From the NCBI RefSeq assembly GCF_900167565.1, contig NZ_FUZV01000002.1, positions 434,001-498,000 of the forward strand: a stretch of 64,000 bases of DNA, read 5' to 3'. The stretch comes from Pseudoxanthomonas indica (GTDB taxonomy: Bacteria > Pseudomonadota > Gammaproteobacteria > Xanthomonadales > Xanthomonadaceae). Each line of letters starts with the position of its first letter. The first letter of the stretch is position 1. Under the pieces are notes generated by a model that was not told the DNA's origin, searched no databases, and worked only from the letters and a program-made list of their open reading frames with translations. The position numbers were made by a program, and so were the translations under genes. Shown piece by piece: positions 46,010 through 53,880 of the stretch.

Positions 46010-46711
46010 ATGCGCCATTCACAGGAAACTGCAGGGCTGGTTCTGGTGGTCGAGGACAACCGAAACATCTCCGAGATGGTCGGTGAGTATCTAGAGGGTC
46101 GTGGATTTGAGGTGGATTACGCCTCGGACGGGCTGGACGGTTACCGGCTCGCCACCGAGAACAGCTACGACGTGGTCGTGCTGGATTTGATGCTGCCGCG
46201 CATGGACGGCATGGAAGTCTGCAAGAAGTTGCGCAATGAAGCGCGCAAGTCCACGCCGGTGCTCATGCTCACCGCACGTGACACGCTGGACGACAAGCTC
46301 ACCGGCCTGAGTTCCGGTGCCGATGATTACCTGACCAAGCCGTTCGCCATCCAGGAACTGGAAGCGCGTCTGCGCGCCCTGATCCGGCGCGAGCGCCGGC
46401 AGGTGGGCGCCGAGGTGCTGAAGGTCGCCGACCTGGTGCTGGATCCGGTCAGCATGCGCGCCACCCGTGGCGGCAACGAGCTGATGCTCTCGCCAATCGG
46501 TCTGCGCCTGCTGACCATCCTGATGCGTGAGTCGCCGCGGGTGGTGACGCGGCAGGAGATCGAGCGTGAGATTTGGGGCAATGGCCTGCCCGATTCGGAC
46601 ACGCTGCGCAGCCATCTGTACAACCTGCGCAAGGTGATCGACAAACCCTTCGACAAGCCCCTGCTGCACACCGTGCAGAGCGCGGGTTATCGAATCGCGG
46701 ACATCGGCTGA
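46010..46711 (+). CDS. OmpR/PhoB-family response regulator
   Basis: 233 residues, start supported by AAAGGAG. The receiver domain has the acidic pocket Glu-Asp in VVEDNRN, phosphoacceptor Asp59 (VVLDLMLPRMDG), Thr in MLTARD and Lys in LTKPFAIQE. A linker leads to a winged-helix DNA-binding domain (LSPIGLRLLTILMRESPRVVTRQEIEREIWG and LRSHLYNLRKVID). It is paired with the histidine kinase downstream, and the pair lies before a MacA/MacB-type exporter that may be its target. The specific system is not recognised. Confidence 0.9.
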   Translation: MRHSQETAGLVLVVEDNRNISEMVGEYLEGRGFEVDYASDGLDGYRLATENSYDVVVLDLMLPRMDGMEVCKKLRNEARKSTPVLMLTARDTLDDKLTGLSSGADDYLTKPFAIQELEARLRALIRRERRQVGAEVLKVADLVLDPVSMRATRGGNELMLSPIGLRLLTILMRESPRVVTRQEIEREIWGNGLPDSDTLRSHLYNLRKVIDKPFDKPLLHTVQSAGYRIADIG

Positions 46712-46724
46712 TCGTCCCGGCGGT

Positions 46725-46743
46725 GCGCGGCCACTGGCCGCGC
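46725..46743. promoter_or_regulatory. Palindromic hairpin between response regulator and kinase genes
   Basis: GCGCGGCCA and TGGCCGCGC flank a single C in the 79-bp gap between the two genes. As RNA it would form a strong stem with a short loop and no T-run. It may lower read-through to the kinase or set mRNA stability, giving more regulator than kinase. Confidence 0.4.
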
Positions 46744-46790
46744 GCTTGGCCGCCGTGTGATGATTCCGCGCCGAACGGACTGGAGCCGAA

Positions 46791-48059
46791 ATGCCGCAGG
46801 GGTTGCCGCGCAAGCTTCGTATCGCCTTCATCCTGCAGGCCGTGATGGTGAGCCTGGCGATCGTGCTGGGTGTGTATCTGATCTCGGCGGTCATCAAGCA
46901 CAGCCTGATGAACACCGCGCTGCAGGAAGAGGCCACCCACTTCTGGGAGCTGTACGACGCCTCGACCGCGCAGCCGCCGCCCAACACGCACAACCTGCGT
47001 GGCTACCTGGTGGTGAAGGGGCACTCCAACCTGGTGCTGCCGGACAACCTACGCGCGCTCAAGCCCGGCTTCCACGAGCTCAAGGACGACGACATGCTGG
47101 TGCTGGTGGACGAGCAGCCGGCCGGTCGCCTGTACCTGGTGTTCCTGCGTTCGCAGGCCGAGCGGCTGGCGTTCTATTTCGGCACGCTGCCGATCATCCT
47201 GACCCTGATCGCGATCTACGCGGTGTCCTGGCTGACCTACCGGGCGTCCAAGCGCCTGGTCTCGCCGGTGAGCTGGCTGGCGCGGCAAGTGGCCATGTGG
47301 GATCCGCGCAGGCCGGATGTCAGTGCGCTGGCACCGGAGAAACTGCCGGCCGAAGTGCAGGGCGAAGCGCGCCAGCTGGCGCAGGCCCTGCACGGCCTGT
47401 CCGAGCGCGTGGCCGCGCATGTGGCGCGCGAGCGCGACTTCACCCGCGACGCCAGCCATGAACTGCGTACCCCGCTGACGGTGATCCGCGTGGCCAGCGA
47501 CATGGCCATGGCCGAGGAGGCCTCGCCGCGCGTGGCGCGTTCGCTGCAACGCATCCAGCGCGCCGGCCGCGACATGGAGGCGGTGATTGATGCCTTCCTG
47601 ATCCTGGCGCGCGAGGCCGAAGTGGAGCCGCAGCGCGAGGACTTCGACGTGGCCGACGTGGTGCTGGACGAAGCCGAGAACGCGCGCACGTTGCTGATCG
47701 GCAAGCCGGTGGATCTGGAAGTGACCTGCAACGCCAAGCCGCGCCTGCATGCGCCGCCGCGCGTGTTCCAGGTGGTGATCAGCAACCTGCTGCGCAACGC
47801 CTGCAGCTATACCGACGAAGGCCGCATCGATGTGCTGGTGGAGGCGGATCGGATCTGCGTCAGCGATTCCGGCATCGGCATGTCGCAAGAGGCGATGCAG
47901 CGGGTGTTCGAACCCTTCTACCGGGTCGACCCCACCCGCCCGCGCGGCAGCGGCCTGGGCCTGTCGATCGTCAGCCGCCTGTGCGAACGCTTCGGCTGGA
48001 AAATCGAGCTGGAAAGCGAGTTGGGCAAGGGCACGACCGCCACGATCCGCTTCGCGTAG
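46791..48059 (+). CDS. Sensor histidine kinase
   Basis: 422 residues. Membrane helices at about 10-35 and 125-150 enclose a periplasmic sensor of roughly 90 residues (ALQEEATHFWELYDAS onward). A HAMP-like segment (YRASKRLVSPVSWLARQV) leads to the dimerisation domain with His223 in RDASHELRTPLTVIR. The ATPase domain has the N-box SNLLRNACSYTDEG, G1 VSDSGIGMS, the F-box EPFYRVD and G2 RGSGLGLSIVSRL. It should phosphorylate the OmpR-type regulator upstream. The input signal is unknown. The 119-bp array begins directly after its stop. Confidence 0.92.
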   Translation: MPQGLPRKLRIAFILQAVMVSLAIVLGVYLISAVIKHSLMNTALQEEATHFWELYDASTAQPPPNTHNLRGYLVVKGHSNLVLPDNLRALKPGFHELKDDDMLVLVDEQPAGRLYLVFLRSQAERLAFYFGTLPIILTLIAIYAVSWLTYRASKRLVSPVSWLARQVAMWDPRRPDVSALAPEKLPAEVQGEARQLAQALHGLSERVAAHVARERDFTRDASHELRTPLTVIRVASDMAMAEEASPRVARSLQRIQRAGRDMEAVIDAFLILAREAEVEPQREDFDVADVVLDEAENARTLLIGKPVDLEVTCNAKPRLHAPPRVFQVVISNLLRNACSYTDEGRIDVLVEADRICVSDSGIGMSQEAMQRVFEPFYRVDPTRPRGSGLGLSIVSRLCERFGWKIELESELGKGTTATIRFA

Positions 48060-48411
48060 TCCAGGCTGCGCCTGGACTACCCCAAAGTTTGCTTCTGCAA
48101 ACCTTGGGCCCCGCTATGTACTTCCACACCCCCATTCGCACCTGCGGTGCGAATCGCCCCCTGACTCAGGGGCGCGTTTCCATGCTGCGCATGGGATCCC
48201 CAAAGTTTGCTTCTGCAAACCTTGGGCCCTGCTATGTACTTCCACACCCCCATTCGCACCTGCGGTGCGAATCGCCCCCTGACTCAGGGGGCGCGTTTCC
48301 ATGCTGCGCATGGAATCCCCAAAGTTTGCTTCTGCAAACCTTGGGCCCCGCTATGTACTTCCAAACCCCCATTCGCACCCGCGGTGCGAATCGCCCCCTG
48401 ACTCAGGGGGC
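48060..48411 (+). repeat. Three-unit 119-bp tandem array with four hairpins per unit
   Basis: Units run 48060-48178, 48179-48297 and 48298-48411. Each unit holds, in order: (1) a hairpin with TGC loop, CCAGGC/GCCTGG in unit 1 and CCATGC/GCATGG in units 2-3; (2) CCAAAGTTTGC and GCAAACCTTGG around TTCT; (3) ATTCGCACC and GGTGCGAAT around TGC or CGC; (4) CCCCCTGACTCAGGGGG. The stem change in hairpin 1 is compensatory, and hairpins 3-4 recur at 16164-16210. The rest of the gap to 48513 shows no gene. Short frames here repeat with the DNA and are not coding. No spacers, so not CRISPR. Confidence 0.85.
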
Positions 48412-48513
48412 TGTTGGCCTGCTGAATGGTTGCATCGGGATTGCGGCTTGCTGTCAACGCGTTTGCGGGGCATGCGTTAATGCGGACGTATCCCCACTCG
48501 ACCATCGCCCTTC

Positions 48514-50052
48514 ATGAGCCAGCCGTCCCGTCCGTCCCCGCGTCCGACTCCCCGCCGTGCTTCGCCCTGGATTTCCCGCATCGTCATCGGCGCGGTTGCG
48601 CTGGCCGTGGTCGGCGGTGGCATCTGGTACTGGCAGGGGCGCAAGGCCGAGGCGGCGGACGGGGCGTATCGCACCGCGCCGGTGGAACGCGGCAACATCC
48701 GCGTGGCCATCTCCGCCACCGGCACCTTGAGCGCGATTTCCACGGTCACCGTGGGCAGCCAGATTTCCGGCCAGGTCACCGACGTGCGGGTCGACTTCAA
48801 CAGCCCGGTCAAGAAGGGCGATGTGCTGGCGCGCATCGATCCCAAGACCTACGAAGCCCAGATCGAGCAGGGCACCGCGCAGATTGCCGCTGCGCGCGCG
48901 TCGCTGGCGCAGGCGCAGGCCACCTTGCGCAACGCCGATCTGGACTACCAGCGCAAGGCCGACCTGGGCACGCAGAAGCTGGTCGCGCAAAGCGACGTGG
49001 ACCTGGCCCGGGCCGCGCGTGATCAGGCGCGCGCGCAGCTCAACTCCGCACAGGCGCAGATCAACCAGCAGACCGCATCGACCCAGACCACCCGCGTCAA
49101 CCTGGAGCGCACGGTGATTCGTTCGCCGGTCGACGGTGTGGTGCTGACCCGCAGCATCGAACCCGGGCAGACGGTGGCCGCCAGCCTGCAGGCGCCGGAG
49201 TTGTTCACCATCGCCGAAGACCTGCGCAAGATGAAGATCGAACTGGCCGTGGACGAAGCCGACATCGGCCAGGTCAAGGTCGGCCAGGGCGTGTCGTTCA
49301 CCGTCGACGCCTTCCCGGACCGGCAGTTCCGCGGCCTGGTCGAACAGGTGCGCCTGGCGGCGACCACCACCAACAACGTGGTGACCTATCCGGTGGTGGT
49401 GACCGTGGACAACGAGGACGAGACCTTGCTGCCCGGGCTGACCGTCAACGCCGAGATCGAAGTGAGCAAGCGCGACAACGTGCTGACCGTGTCCAACGCC
49501 GCGCTGCGCTACAAGCCCAACGATGACACCGCCGCGCCGGCCGCACCGCGCGGCGCCGCGCGTGGCACCGGCATGGCCGACGAACTGCAGCGCATCGCCG
49601 GTACGCTCGCGCTCAAGCCCGCGCAGCAGGCCGCATTCGATGAAGCGTTGTCGGCCATCCGCGAACGCCAGGCTGCGCGCACCGCGCAGGCGCCGCAGCA
49701 ATCCGGCGGTGGCAGCGTATTTGGCGGTGGCCCGCCCGGCGGTGGACCGCGCTCCGGCAACAACAGCGGTGGCGCCAACCTGCAGGCGCAGATGCGCCAG
49801 CGCATGGCCGAACGCTTCCAGCAAGACTTCGCCGCCTTCCGCGCCAGTCTGGATGCGGCTCAGCAGAAGCGCTGGGACAGCGAACTCAAGACCCTGCTGG
49901 GCGCCAAGCGCGCACCGCTGTACAAGCTGGTGGCCGGCAAGCCGCAGGCGGTGACCGTGCGCATCGGCGCCACTGATGGCAGTGCGACGGAAATCGCCGG
50001 CGATATCAAGGAAGGCGATTTGATTGTTGTGGGCGAGCGGGCCAAGGAATGA
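48514..50052 (+). CDS. macA: MacA-type periplasmic adaptor (HlyD/RND family) with LTxxQ-like insertion
   Basis: 512 residues; E. coli MacA has 371. One N-terminal membrane anchor (about 21-41) is followed by the lipoyl and hairpin domains (VGSQISGQVTDVRVDFNSPVKKGDVLARIDP, then a Gln/Ala-rich coiled hairpin) and the beta-barrel (VDEADIGQVKVGQGVSFTVDAFP). After NAALRYKP an insertion of about 110 residues (about 354-463) precedes the membrane-proximal end (YKLVAGKPQAVTVRIGATDGS). The insertion has LALKPAQQAAFDEAL and FRASLDAAQQKRWD, resembling Spy/CpxP LTxxQ segments, around a Gly-rich loop. It bridges the ABC exporter and an outer-membrane channel. ATGA overlap with the ATPase gene. Confidence 0.88.
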   Translation: MSQPSRPSPRPTPRRASPWISRIVIGAVALAVVGGGIWYWQGRKAEAADGAYRTAPVERGNIRVAISATGTLSAISTVTVGSQISGQVTDVRVDFNSPVKKGDVLARIDPKTYEAQIEQGTAQIAAARASLAQAQATLRNADLDYQRKADLGTQKLVAQSDVDLARAARDQARAQLNSAQAQINQQTASTQTTRVNLERTVIRSPVDGVVLTRSIEPGQTVAASLQAPELFTIAEDLRKMKIELAVDEADIGQVKVGQGVSFTVDAFPDRQFRGLVEQVRLAATTTNNVVTYPVVVTVDNEDETLLPGLTVNAEIEVSKRDNVLTVSNAALRYKPNDDTAAPAAPRGAARGTGMADELQRIAGTLALKPAQQAAFDEALSAIRERQAARTAQAPQQSGGGSVFGGGPPGGGPRSGNNSGGANLQAQMRQRMAERFQQDFAAFRASLDAAQQKRWDSELKTLLGAKRAPLYKLVAGKPQAVTVRIGATDGSATEIAGDIKEGDLIVVGERAKE

Positions 50053-50765
50053 GCGCCGCGAGCACGACCGAAGATCGCGTGCCGGTGATCGAGACACGCG
50101 CGCTGGGCAAGGTGTACTCGGCCGGCAGCGAAGCCGAGGTGGTGGCCTTGCACGGCGTGGACATGCGCATCCACCGCGGCGATTTCGTCGCCATCATGGG
50201 GCCGTCCGGTTCCGGCAAGTCGACCCTGATGAACCTGATCGGCTGCCTGGATACGCCCACCTCCGGCAGCTACTACTGCGATGGCGTGGACGTGTCCACG
50301 CTGGACGCGGAGGAGCTGGCGATCCTGCGACGCGACAAGATCGGCTTCGTCTTCCAGGGCTTCAACCTGCTGCCGCGCATGAGCGCGCTGGAGAACGTGG
50401 CCATGCCGCTGGGCTATGCGCAGGTACCGCCGCACGAGCGCAGCGAGCGCGCCCGCCAGGCGCTGGCCGCGGTCGGCCTGGCCGAACGCGGTGGCCATCG
50501 CCCGACCGAGCTGTCCGGTGGCCAGCAACAGCGCGTGGCCATTGCCCGCGCGCTGATCAACGAACCGCCGATCATCCTCGCCGACGAACCCACCGGCGCG
50601 CTCGACAGCCGCACCGGCGAGGAAATCCTGGCCCTGTTCAAGCGCTTGCGCGATGAGGGCCACACCGTGGTGCTGATCACCCATGATGCCGAAGTGGCGG
50701 CGCACGCGGATCGCACGCTGGTGATGCGCGATGGCGAACTGCATGAGCAGGAGGCCGGCGCATGA
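50049..50765 (+). CDS. MacB-type ABC transporter ATP-binding protein
   Basis: 238 residues of the LolD/MacB ATPase type. Walker A GPSGSGKST, Q-loop VFQGFNLLPRMSALENV, signature LSGGQQQRVAIARAL, Walker B IILADEPTGALDS and the H-loop VLITHD are all intact. In E. coli MacB the ATPase and permease are one 648-residue chain; here they are two genes sharing an ATGA overlap. Together with the adaptor they should form a tripartite exporter for peptides, siderophores or macrolides. Confidence 0.93.
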   Translation: MSAASTTEDRVPVIETRALGKVYSAGSEAEVVALHGVDMRIHRGDFVAIMGPSGSGKSTLMNLIGCLDTPTSGSYYCDGVDVSTLDAEELAILRRDKIGFVFQGFNLLPRMSALENVAMPLGYAQVPPHERSERARQALAAVGLAERGGHRPTELSGGQQQRVAIARALINEPPIILADEPTGALDSRTGEEILALFKRLRDEGHTVVLITHDAEVAAHADRTLVMRDGELHEQEAGA

Positions 50766-51997
50766 ATTTCACCGATATCCTGCGCACCGCCATCTTCGCC
50801 CTGCGCGGCAACTGGATGCGCAGCGCGTTGACCTCGCTGGGCGTGATCATCGGCATTGCCGCGGTCATCGTGATGGTCTCGGTAGGGCAGGGCACGCAGG
50901 CGGAAATCGACAAGCTCGTGTCCGGCCTCGGCTCGCAGCGACTGGACATCAATCCCGGCGCCGGCCGTGGCGGTGGCGGCGTGCGCCAAAGTTCGAGCAG
51001 CTACTTCACCCTGCGCGAGGGTGATGTGGATGCGATCCGCGAGCAGATTCCGGAAGTGCAGTACGTGGCCGGCGCACTGCGTGGCAGCAGCCAGGTGGTG
51101 TACGCCGAAAACAACTGGTCCAGCAGCTGGCAGGGCGTGCAGCCGGACTACTTCGACATCAACAGCTGGACCATCGCCAATGGCGAAGGCTTCGACGCGC
51201 AGGCCTACAGCAGTGCCGGCAAGTCGGTGATCCTGGGTGAGACGGTGCGCCGCGAGTTGTTTGGCGAAGAGACTGGCGTGGGCCAGACCGTGCGCATCGG
51301 CCGGGTGCCGTTCACCGTGGTCGGCACGCTGGCGCCCAAGGGCCAGGGCGGCTTTGGCCAGGATCAGGATGACGTCATGATGGTGCCGCTGGAAACCGCG
51401 CGCCGCCGTCTGACGGGCGCGATGGGCCTGCCGCCCAGCGCGGTGATGCAGATCGCGCTGACCGTCAGTGACGCCAAGGATCTGGGGTACGTGCAGGGCG
51501 AAGTGGAAGCCTTGCTGCGCCAGCGCCACAAGATTGCGCCCGGCGATGACGACGACTTCAACGTGCGCAACATCTCCGAAATCGTCGCCACGCGTACCGC
51601 CACCACGCGGCTGATGTCGTTGTTGCTGGGGGCGGTGGCGACCATCTCGCTGATCGTCGGTGGCATCGGCATCATGAACATCATGCTGGTGTCGGTGACC
51701 GAACGCATCCGCGAAATCGGCCTGCGCATGGCGGTGGGTGCGGGCCCGGGCGATGTGCGCCGGCAGTTCCTCGCCGAGGCCATGTTGATTTCGCTGATTG
51801 GCGGCGTGTTGGGTATCGCGATCGGCATCGTCGGTGCGCTGCTCGTCGGCAAATTCAGTGAACTGCCGGTGGCATTGAACGGGCAGGTGATTGGCCTGGC
51901 CGCGGGCTTCTCGGTGGCCACGGGTCTGTTTTTCGGCTACTACCCGGCACGCAAGGCCTCGCAACTGGATCCGATCGAGGCGCTGCGCCAGCAATAG
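50762..51997 (+). CDS. MacB-type ABC transporter permease (FtsX fold)
   Basis: 411 residues with the four-helix MacB/FtsX layout: helix 1 near 20-45 (ALTSLGVIIGIAAVIVMVSVG), a large periplasmic core of about 240 residues, then three helices from about 285 (LLGAVATISLIVGGIGIMNIMLVSVTERIREIGLRMAVGA; LISLIGGVLGIAIGIVGALL; GLAAGFSVATGLFFGYYPARKAS). The C-terminal DPIEALRQQ is typical of MacB permeases. It pushes substrate from the periplasm through the adaptor and outer-membrane channel by mechanotransmission. Final gene of the exporter operon. Confidence 0.93.
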   Translation: MNFTDILRTAIFALRGNWMRSALTSLGVIIGIAAVIVMVSVGQGTQAEIDKLVSGLGSQRLDINPGAGRGGGGVRQSSSSYFTLREGDVDAIREQIPEVQYVAGALRGSSQVVYAENNWSSSWQGVQPDYFDINSWTIANGEGFDAQAYSSAGKSVILGETVRRELFGEETGVGQTVRIGRVPFTVVGTLAPKGQGGFGQDQDDVMMVPLETARRRLTGAMGLPPSAVMQIALTVSDAKDLGYVQGEVEALLRQRHKIAPGDDDDFNVRNISEIVATRTATTRLMSLLLGAVATISLIVGGIGIMNIMLVSVTERIREIGLRMAVGAGPGDVRRQFLAEAMLISLIGGVLGIAIGIVGALLVGKFSELPVALNGQVIGLAAGFSVATGLFFGYYPARKASQLDPIEALRQQ

Positions 51998-52031
51998 CAG
52001 GCTGCGGCCCGCACCATGCCATCATCCGGAT

Positions 52032-52676
52032 ATGGACCCCGCTACCTACACGCAGCTGCGACAACAAGCGCAACGACTGTGTCGGCGCGCGGCCGACGTC
52101 GAAGACCTCGTGCAGGACGCGCTAATCGCCGGCCTGGCAGCGGGTCGCAGTGATGCGCCCTGGTTGAGTGGAACATTGCGCAACCTGGCGGCGATGCAGG
52201 CACGCGGCGCGGTTCGCCGGCGTCGCCGTGAGGCAGCCGTCGTAGCGGACGTTGACGCTGACACCTGTCCGCCCCTGTCCGAGCCGCCATGCCTTGGTAT
52301 CGGCGCAACCGCCTGGCCTGACGCCTGGCAGGCGTGGCCCGCCTCGCTGCGCCGCGTCGCCGTGCTGGCGCTGCATGGCATGTCCGCCGAGGAAATCCGC
52401 TATGTCCTGGGCTTGAGCGATGAGGCCTTCCGCCAGCGCCTGAGCCGGCTGCGCAAGGCGCTGGCCCGGCTCTCACGCGAGCAGCGCGCCGAAAGCCTGG
52501 CCCTGGCGTACGTCCGCGATCCGGCACGCAGCGTCGATCTGCAGTTTGGTCTGGTCCGTCGCGCCCTCAAGGCTGCGTTGCAGGGCCAGGACGGCATGGC
52601 CACGCATGACACCGACGGCCATCTGCTGGTCATTCGCGGACATGGTCACGAATGGCCCCCGCGCGGCAACGGATGA
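52032..52676 (+). CDS. Sigma-70 family RNA polymerase sigma factor (ECF-like)
   Basis: 214 residues starting MDPATYTQLRQQAQRLC. Region 2 is short and recognisable in ADVEDLVQDALIAGLAAG. A variable linker is followed by the region 4 helix-turn-helix (SLRRVAVLALHGMSAEEIRYVLGLSDEAFRQRLSRLRKAL). A tail of about 70 residues past region 4, ending HGHEWPPRGNG, is not part of the basic fold. No anti-sigma gene is adjacent. A VOC protein gene follows 28 bp later with AAGGAGGA and is probably cotranscribed. The target regulon is unknown. Confidence 0.75.
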   Translation: MDPATYTQLRQQAQRLCRRAADVEDLVQDALIAGLAAGRSDAPWLSGTLRNLAAMQARGAVRRRRREAAVVADVDADTCPPLSEPPCLGIGATAWPDAWQAWPASLRRVAVLALHGMSAEEIRYVLGLSDEAFRQRLSRLRKALARLSREQRAESLALAYVRDPARSVDLQFGLVRRALKAALQGQDGMATHDTDGHLLVIRGHGHEWPPRGNG

Positions 52677-52704
52677 GTGGGACAACACCCAAGGAGGAAT
52701 TCCC

Positions 52705-53082
52705 ATGCTTACGAATTGCAAGGTCGGCGCCATCGTGTTCTTTGTCCGCGAGCTGGCGCGCTCGGTGGCGTTTTACCGCGACACGCTCGGGTTGCCGATC
52801 ACCGCCATCGACGGCCATGACGGGCCGTTTGCGATGGCCGACGTCGGCGACCTGACCCTGGTGTTCCTGGTCCAGGACGCCAAACCCGGCGACTCGCCGG
52901 TGGTGGGGTTCCGGCTGGACGGTGGCATCGACGACTACGCGGAGAAGCTGGCCGCGCGCGGCGTGGAAATCGTGGTGCCGGTGAGCGAATCGCCTGATGG
53001 CGGTTTGTCGCTGGACTTCGTTGACCCGGATCGCAATCTGCTGAGCCTGCATCAAGGCCCGGAATTGCCAAGGCGGCTGTGA
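52705..53082 (+). CDS. VOC family protein
   Basis: 125 residues, with an ideal AAGGAGGA ribosome site. Two VOC half-units: VGAIVFFVRELARSVAFYRDTLGLP and the second half from VGFRLDGGIDDYAEKLAARGVEIVV to LDFVDPDRNLLSLHQ. The fold binds a metal and acts on diverse small molecules. Coupling to the sigma factor gene suggests a stress-response or detoxification role, but the substrate is unknown. Confidence 0.82.
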   Translation: MLTNCKVGAIVFFVRELARSVAFYRDTLGLPITAIDGHDGPFAMADVGDLTLVFLVQDAKPGDSPVVGFRLDGGIDDYAEKLAARGVEIVVPVSESPDGGLSLDFVDPDRNLLSLHQGPELPRRL

Positions 53083-53110
53083 CCTCAGGCCGCTTTCGGC
53101 TTTGGCTCAA

Positions 53111-53251
53111 TGTAGGAGGGGCTTTAGCCCCGAAGCTCGCTGGCAATCCGCGCTCGTGCGAATTGGATGTGCAAATTCCACGGGCTCCGGATGCCCTACG
53201 AGCTTCGGGGCTGGTATTCAACAGACGAATGTCTGGTCAGCCCCTCCTACA
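53111..53251. repeat. Inverted pair of TGTAGGAGGGGCT-type REP elements
   Basis: The left copy (53111-53136) contains TGTAGGAGGGGCTTTAGCCC and continues CGAAGC. The right copy (53200-53251) is its inverse, ending AGCCCCTCCTACA. In the right copy the two-base loop between GGGGCT and AGCCCC is replaced by a longer insert containing its own CAGACATTCGTCTG hairpin. The pair resembles REP doublets of Xanthomonas and Pseudomonas. It lies between convergent VOC genes. Confidence 0.75.
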
Positions 53252-53256
53252 AAGCC

Positions 53257-53330
53257 ATCTCGCCCATGCAACGGTAAACCCGTCGCGGCCATGCAGCCCA
53301 AGAACCGTCGCGCCCATGCACGCGGCTAGC
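53257..53330. repeat. Three imperfect 25-bp direct repeats
   Basis: The decamer CGCCCATGCA (or CGGCCATGCA) recurs at 53261, 53286 and 53311, exactly 25 bp apart, with AACCGTCGCG shared before copies two and three. The array touches the stop codon of the minus-strand VOC gene. No function is evident. Confidence 0.5.
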
Positions 53331-53805
53331 TTTGCGCCTGCGCCTGTTCCTTGCCCCAGGCTTCCATGCGCCGCTGCATTTCTTCGGGCGACACGTCTTC
53401 CACGTGGGTGGACAGCGACCATTTGTGGCCGAACGGATCCATGACGGTGCCAATCCGATCGCCCCAGAATTCCTGCGTCACCGGGCGGTTCTCGCGCGCG
53501 CCGGCCTTGAGCGCGCGGGCAAAGGCGGCGTCGGCGTCTTCGACATAGATCATGAAGCTGGCGGTGCCGCCGCCGCGCGAATTGGGCGACAAGGCATTCA
53601 TGTCGGGCCATTCGTCGGACAGCATCACCACGGTGTCGCCGATGCGGATTTCGGCGTGACCGATCTTGTCGCCCATCGGCAGCCGGTACACCTCTTCGGC
53701 GCCAAAGGCATCGCGGTAGAAATCCAGTGCGCGGGCCGCGTCATCGACGATCAGATAGGACGTGACGCTGTGATACCCCTGCGGTTTGTAGGTGGTGGTG
53801 CCCAT
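53326..53805 (-). CDS. VOC protein of the PhnB/3-demethylubiquinone methyltransferase-like type
   Basis: 159 residues. The N-terminal HSVTSYLIVDDAARALDFYRDAFGAEEVYRLPMGDKIGHAEIRIGD pattern and FMIYVEDADAAFARALKAGA mark the PhnB-like VOC group, and WGDRIGTVMDPFGHKWSLSTH is its usual C-terminal block. PhnB members have no established enzymatic activity in most cases. Met start at 53805 has GGGAGG six bases before it. That ribosome site can be folded into a hairpin (see 53813-53827). Confidence 0.85.
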   Translation of the reverse strand: MGTTTYKPQGYHSVTSYLIVDDAARALDFYRDAFGAEEVYRLPMGDKIGHAEIRIGDTVVMLSDEWPDMNALSPNSRGGGTASFMIYVEDADAAFARALKAGARENRPVTQEFWGDRIGTVMDPFGHKWSLSTHVEDVSPEEMQRRMEAWGKEQAQAQS

Positions 53806-53812
53806 GGCGAAC

Positions 53813-53827
53813 CTCCCAGTGTGGGAG
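53813..53827 (-). promoter_or_regulatory. Hairpin that would mask the ribosome site of the PhnB-like gene
   Basis: On the minus strand CTCCCA and TGGGAG flank CAC, and the 3' arm contains most of the GGGAGG Shine-Dalgarno of the gene starting at 53805. Upstream, ACGCCGGC and GCCGGCGT (53838-53861) form a second, stronger stem just after the stop of the lipoprotein gene. Together they could limit or regulate translation. Confidence 0.4.
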
Positions 53828-53880
53828 CGCGACGCTAACGCCGGCGGGGTTATGCCGGCGTCTAATTCCCGGGCCGTGGT

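Noticed and set aside
48060..48411. CRISPR array
   Set aside because: Units are contiguous 119-bp copies with no unique spacers, and no cas genes are nearby.
47981..48517. Plus-strand frame of 178 codons with a repeating peptide over the 119-bp array
   Set aside because: The repeats follow the DNA hairpins, the frame enters from inside the kinase gene in another phase, and neither unit length nor codon use supports translation.
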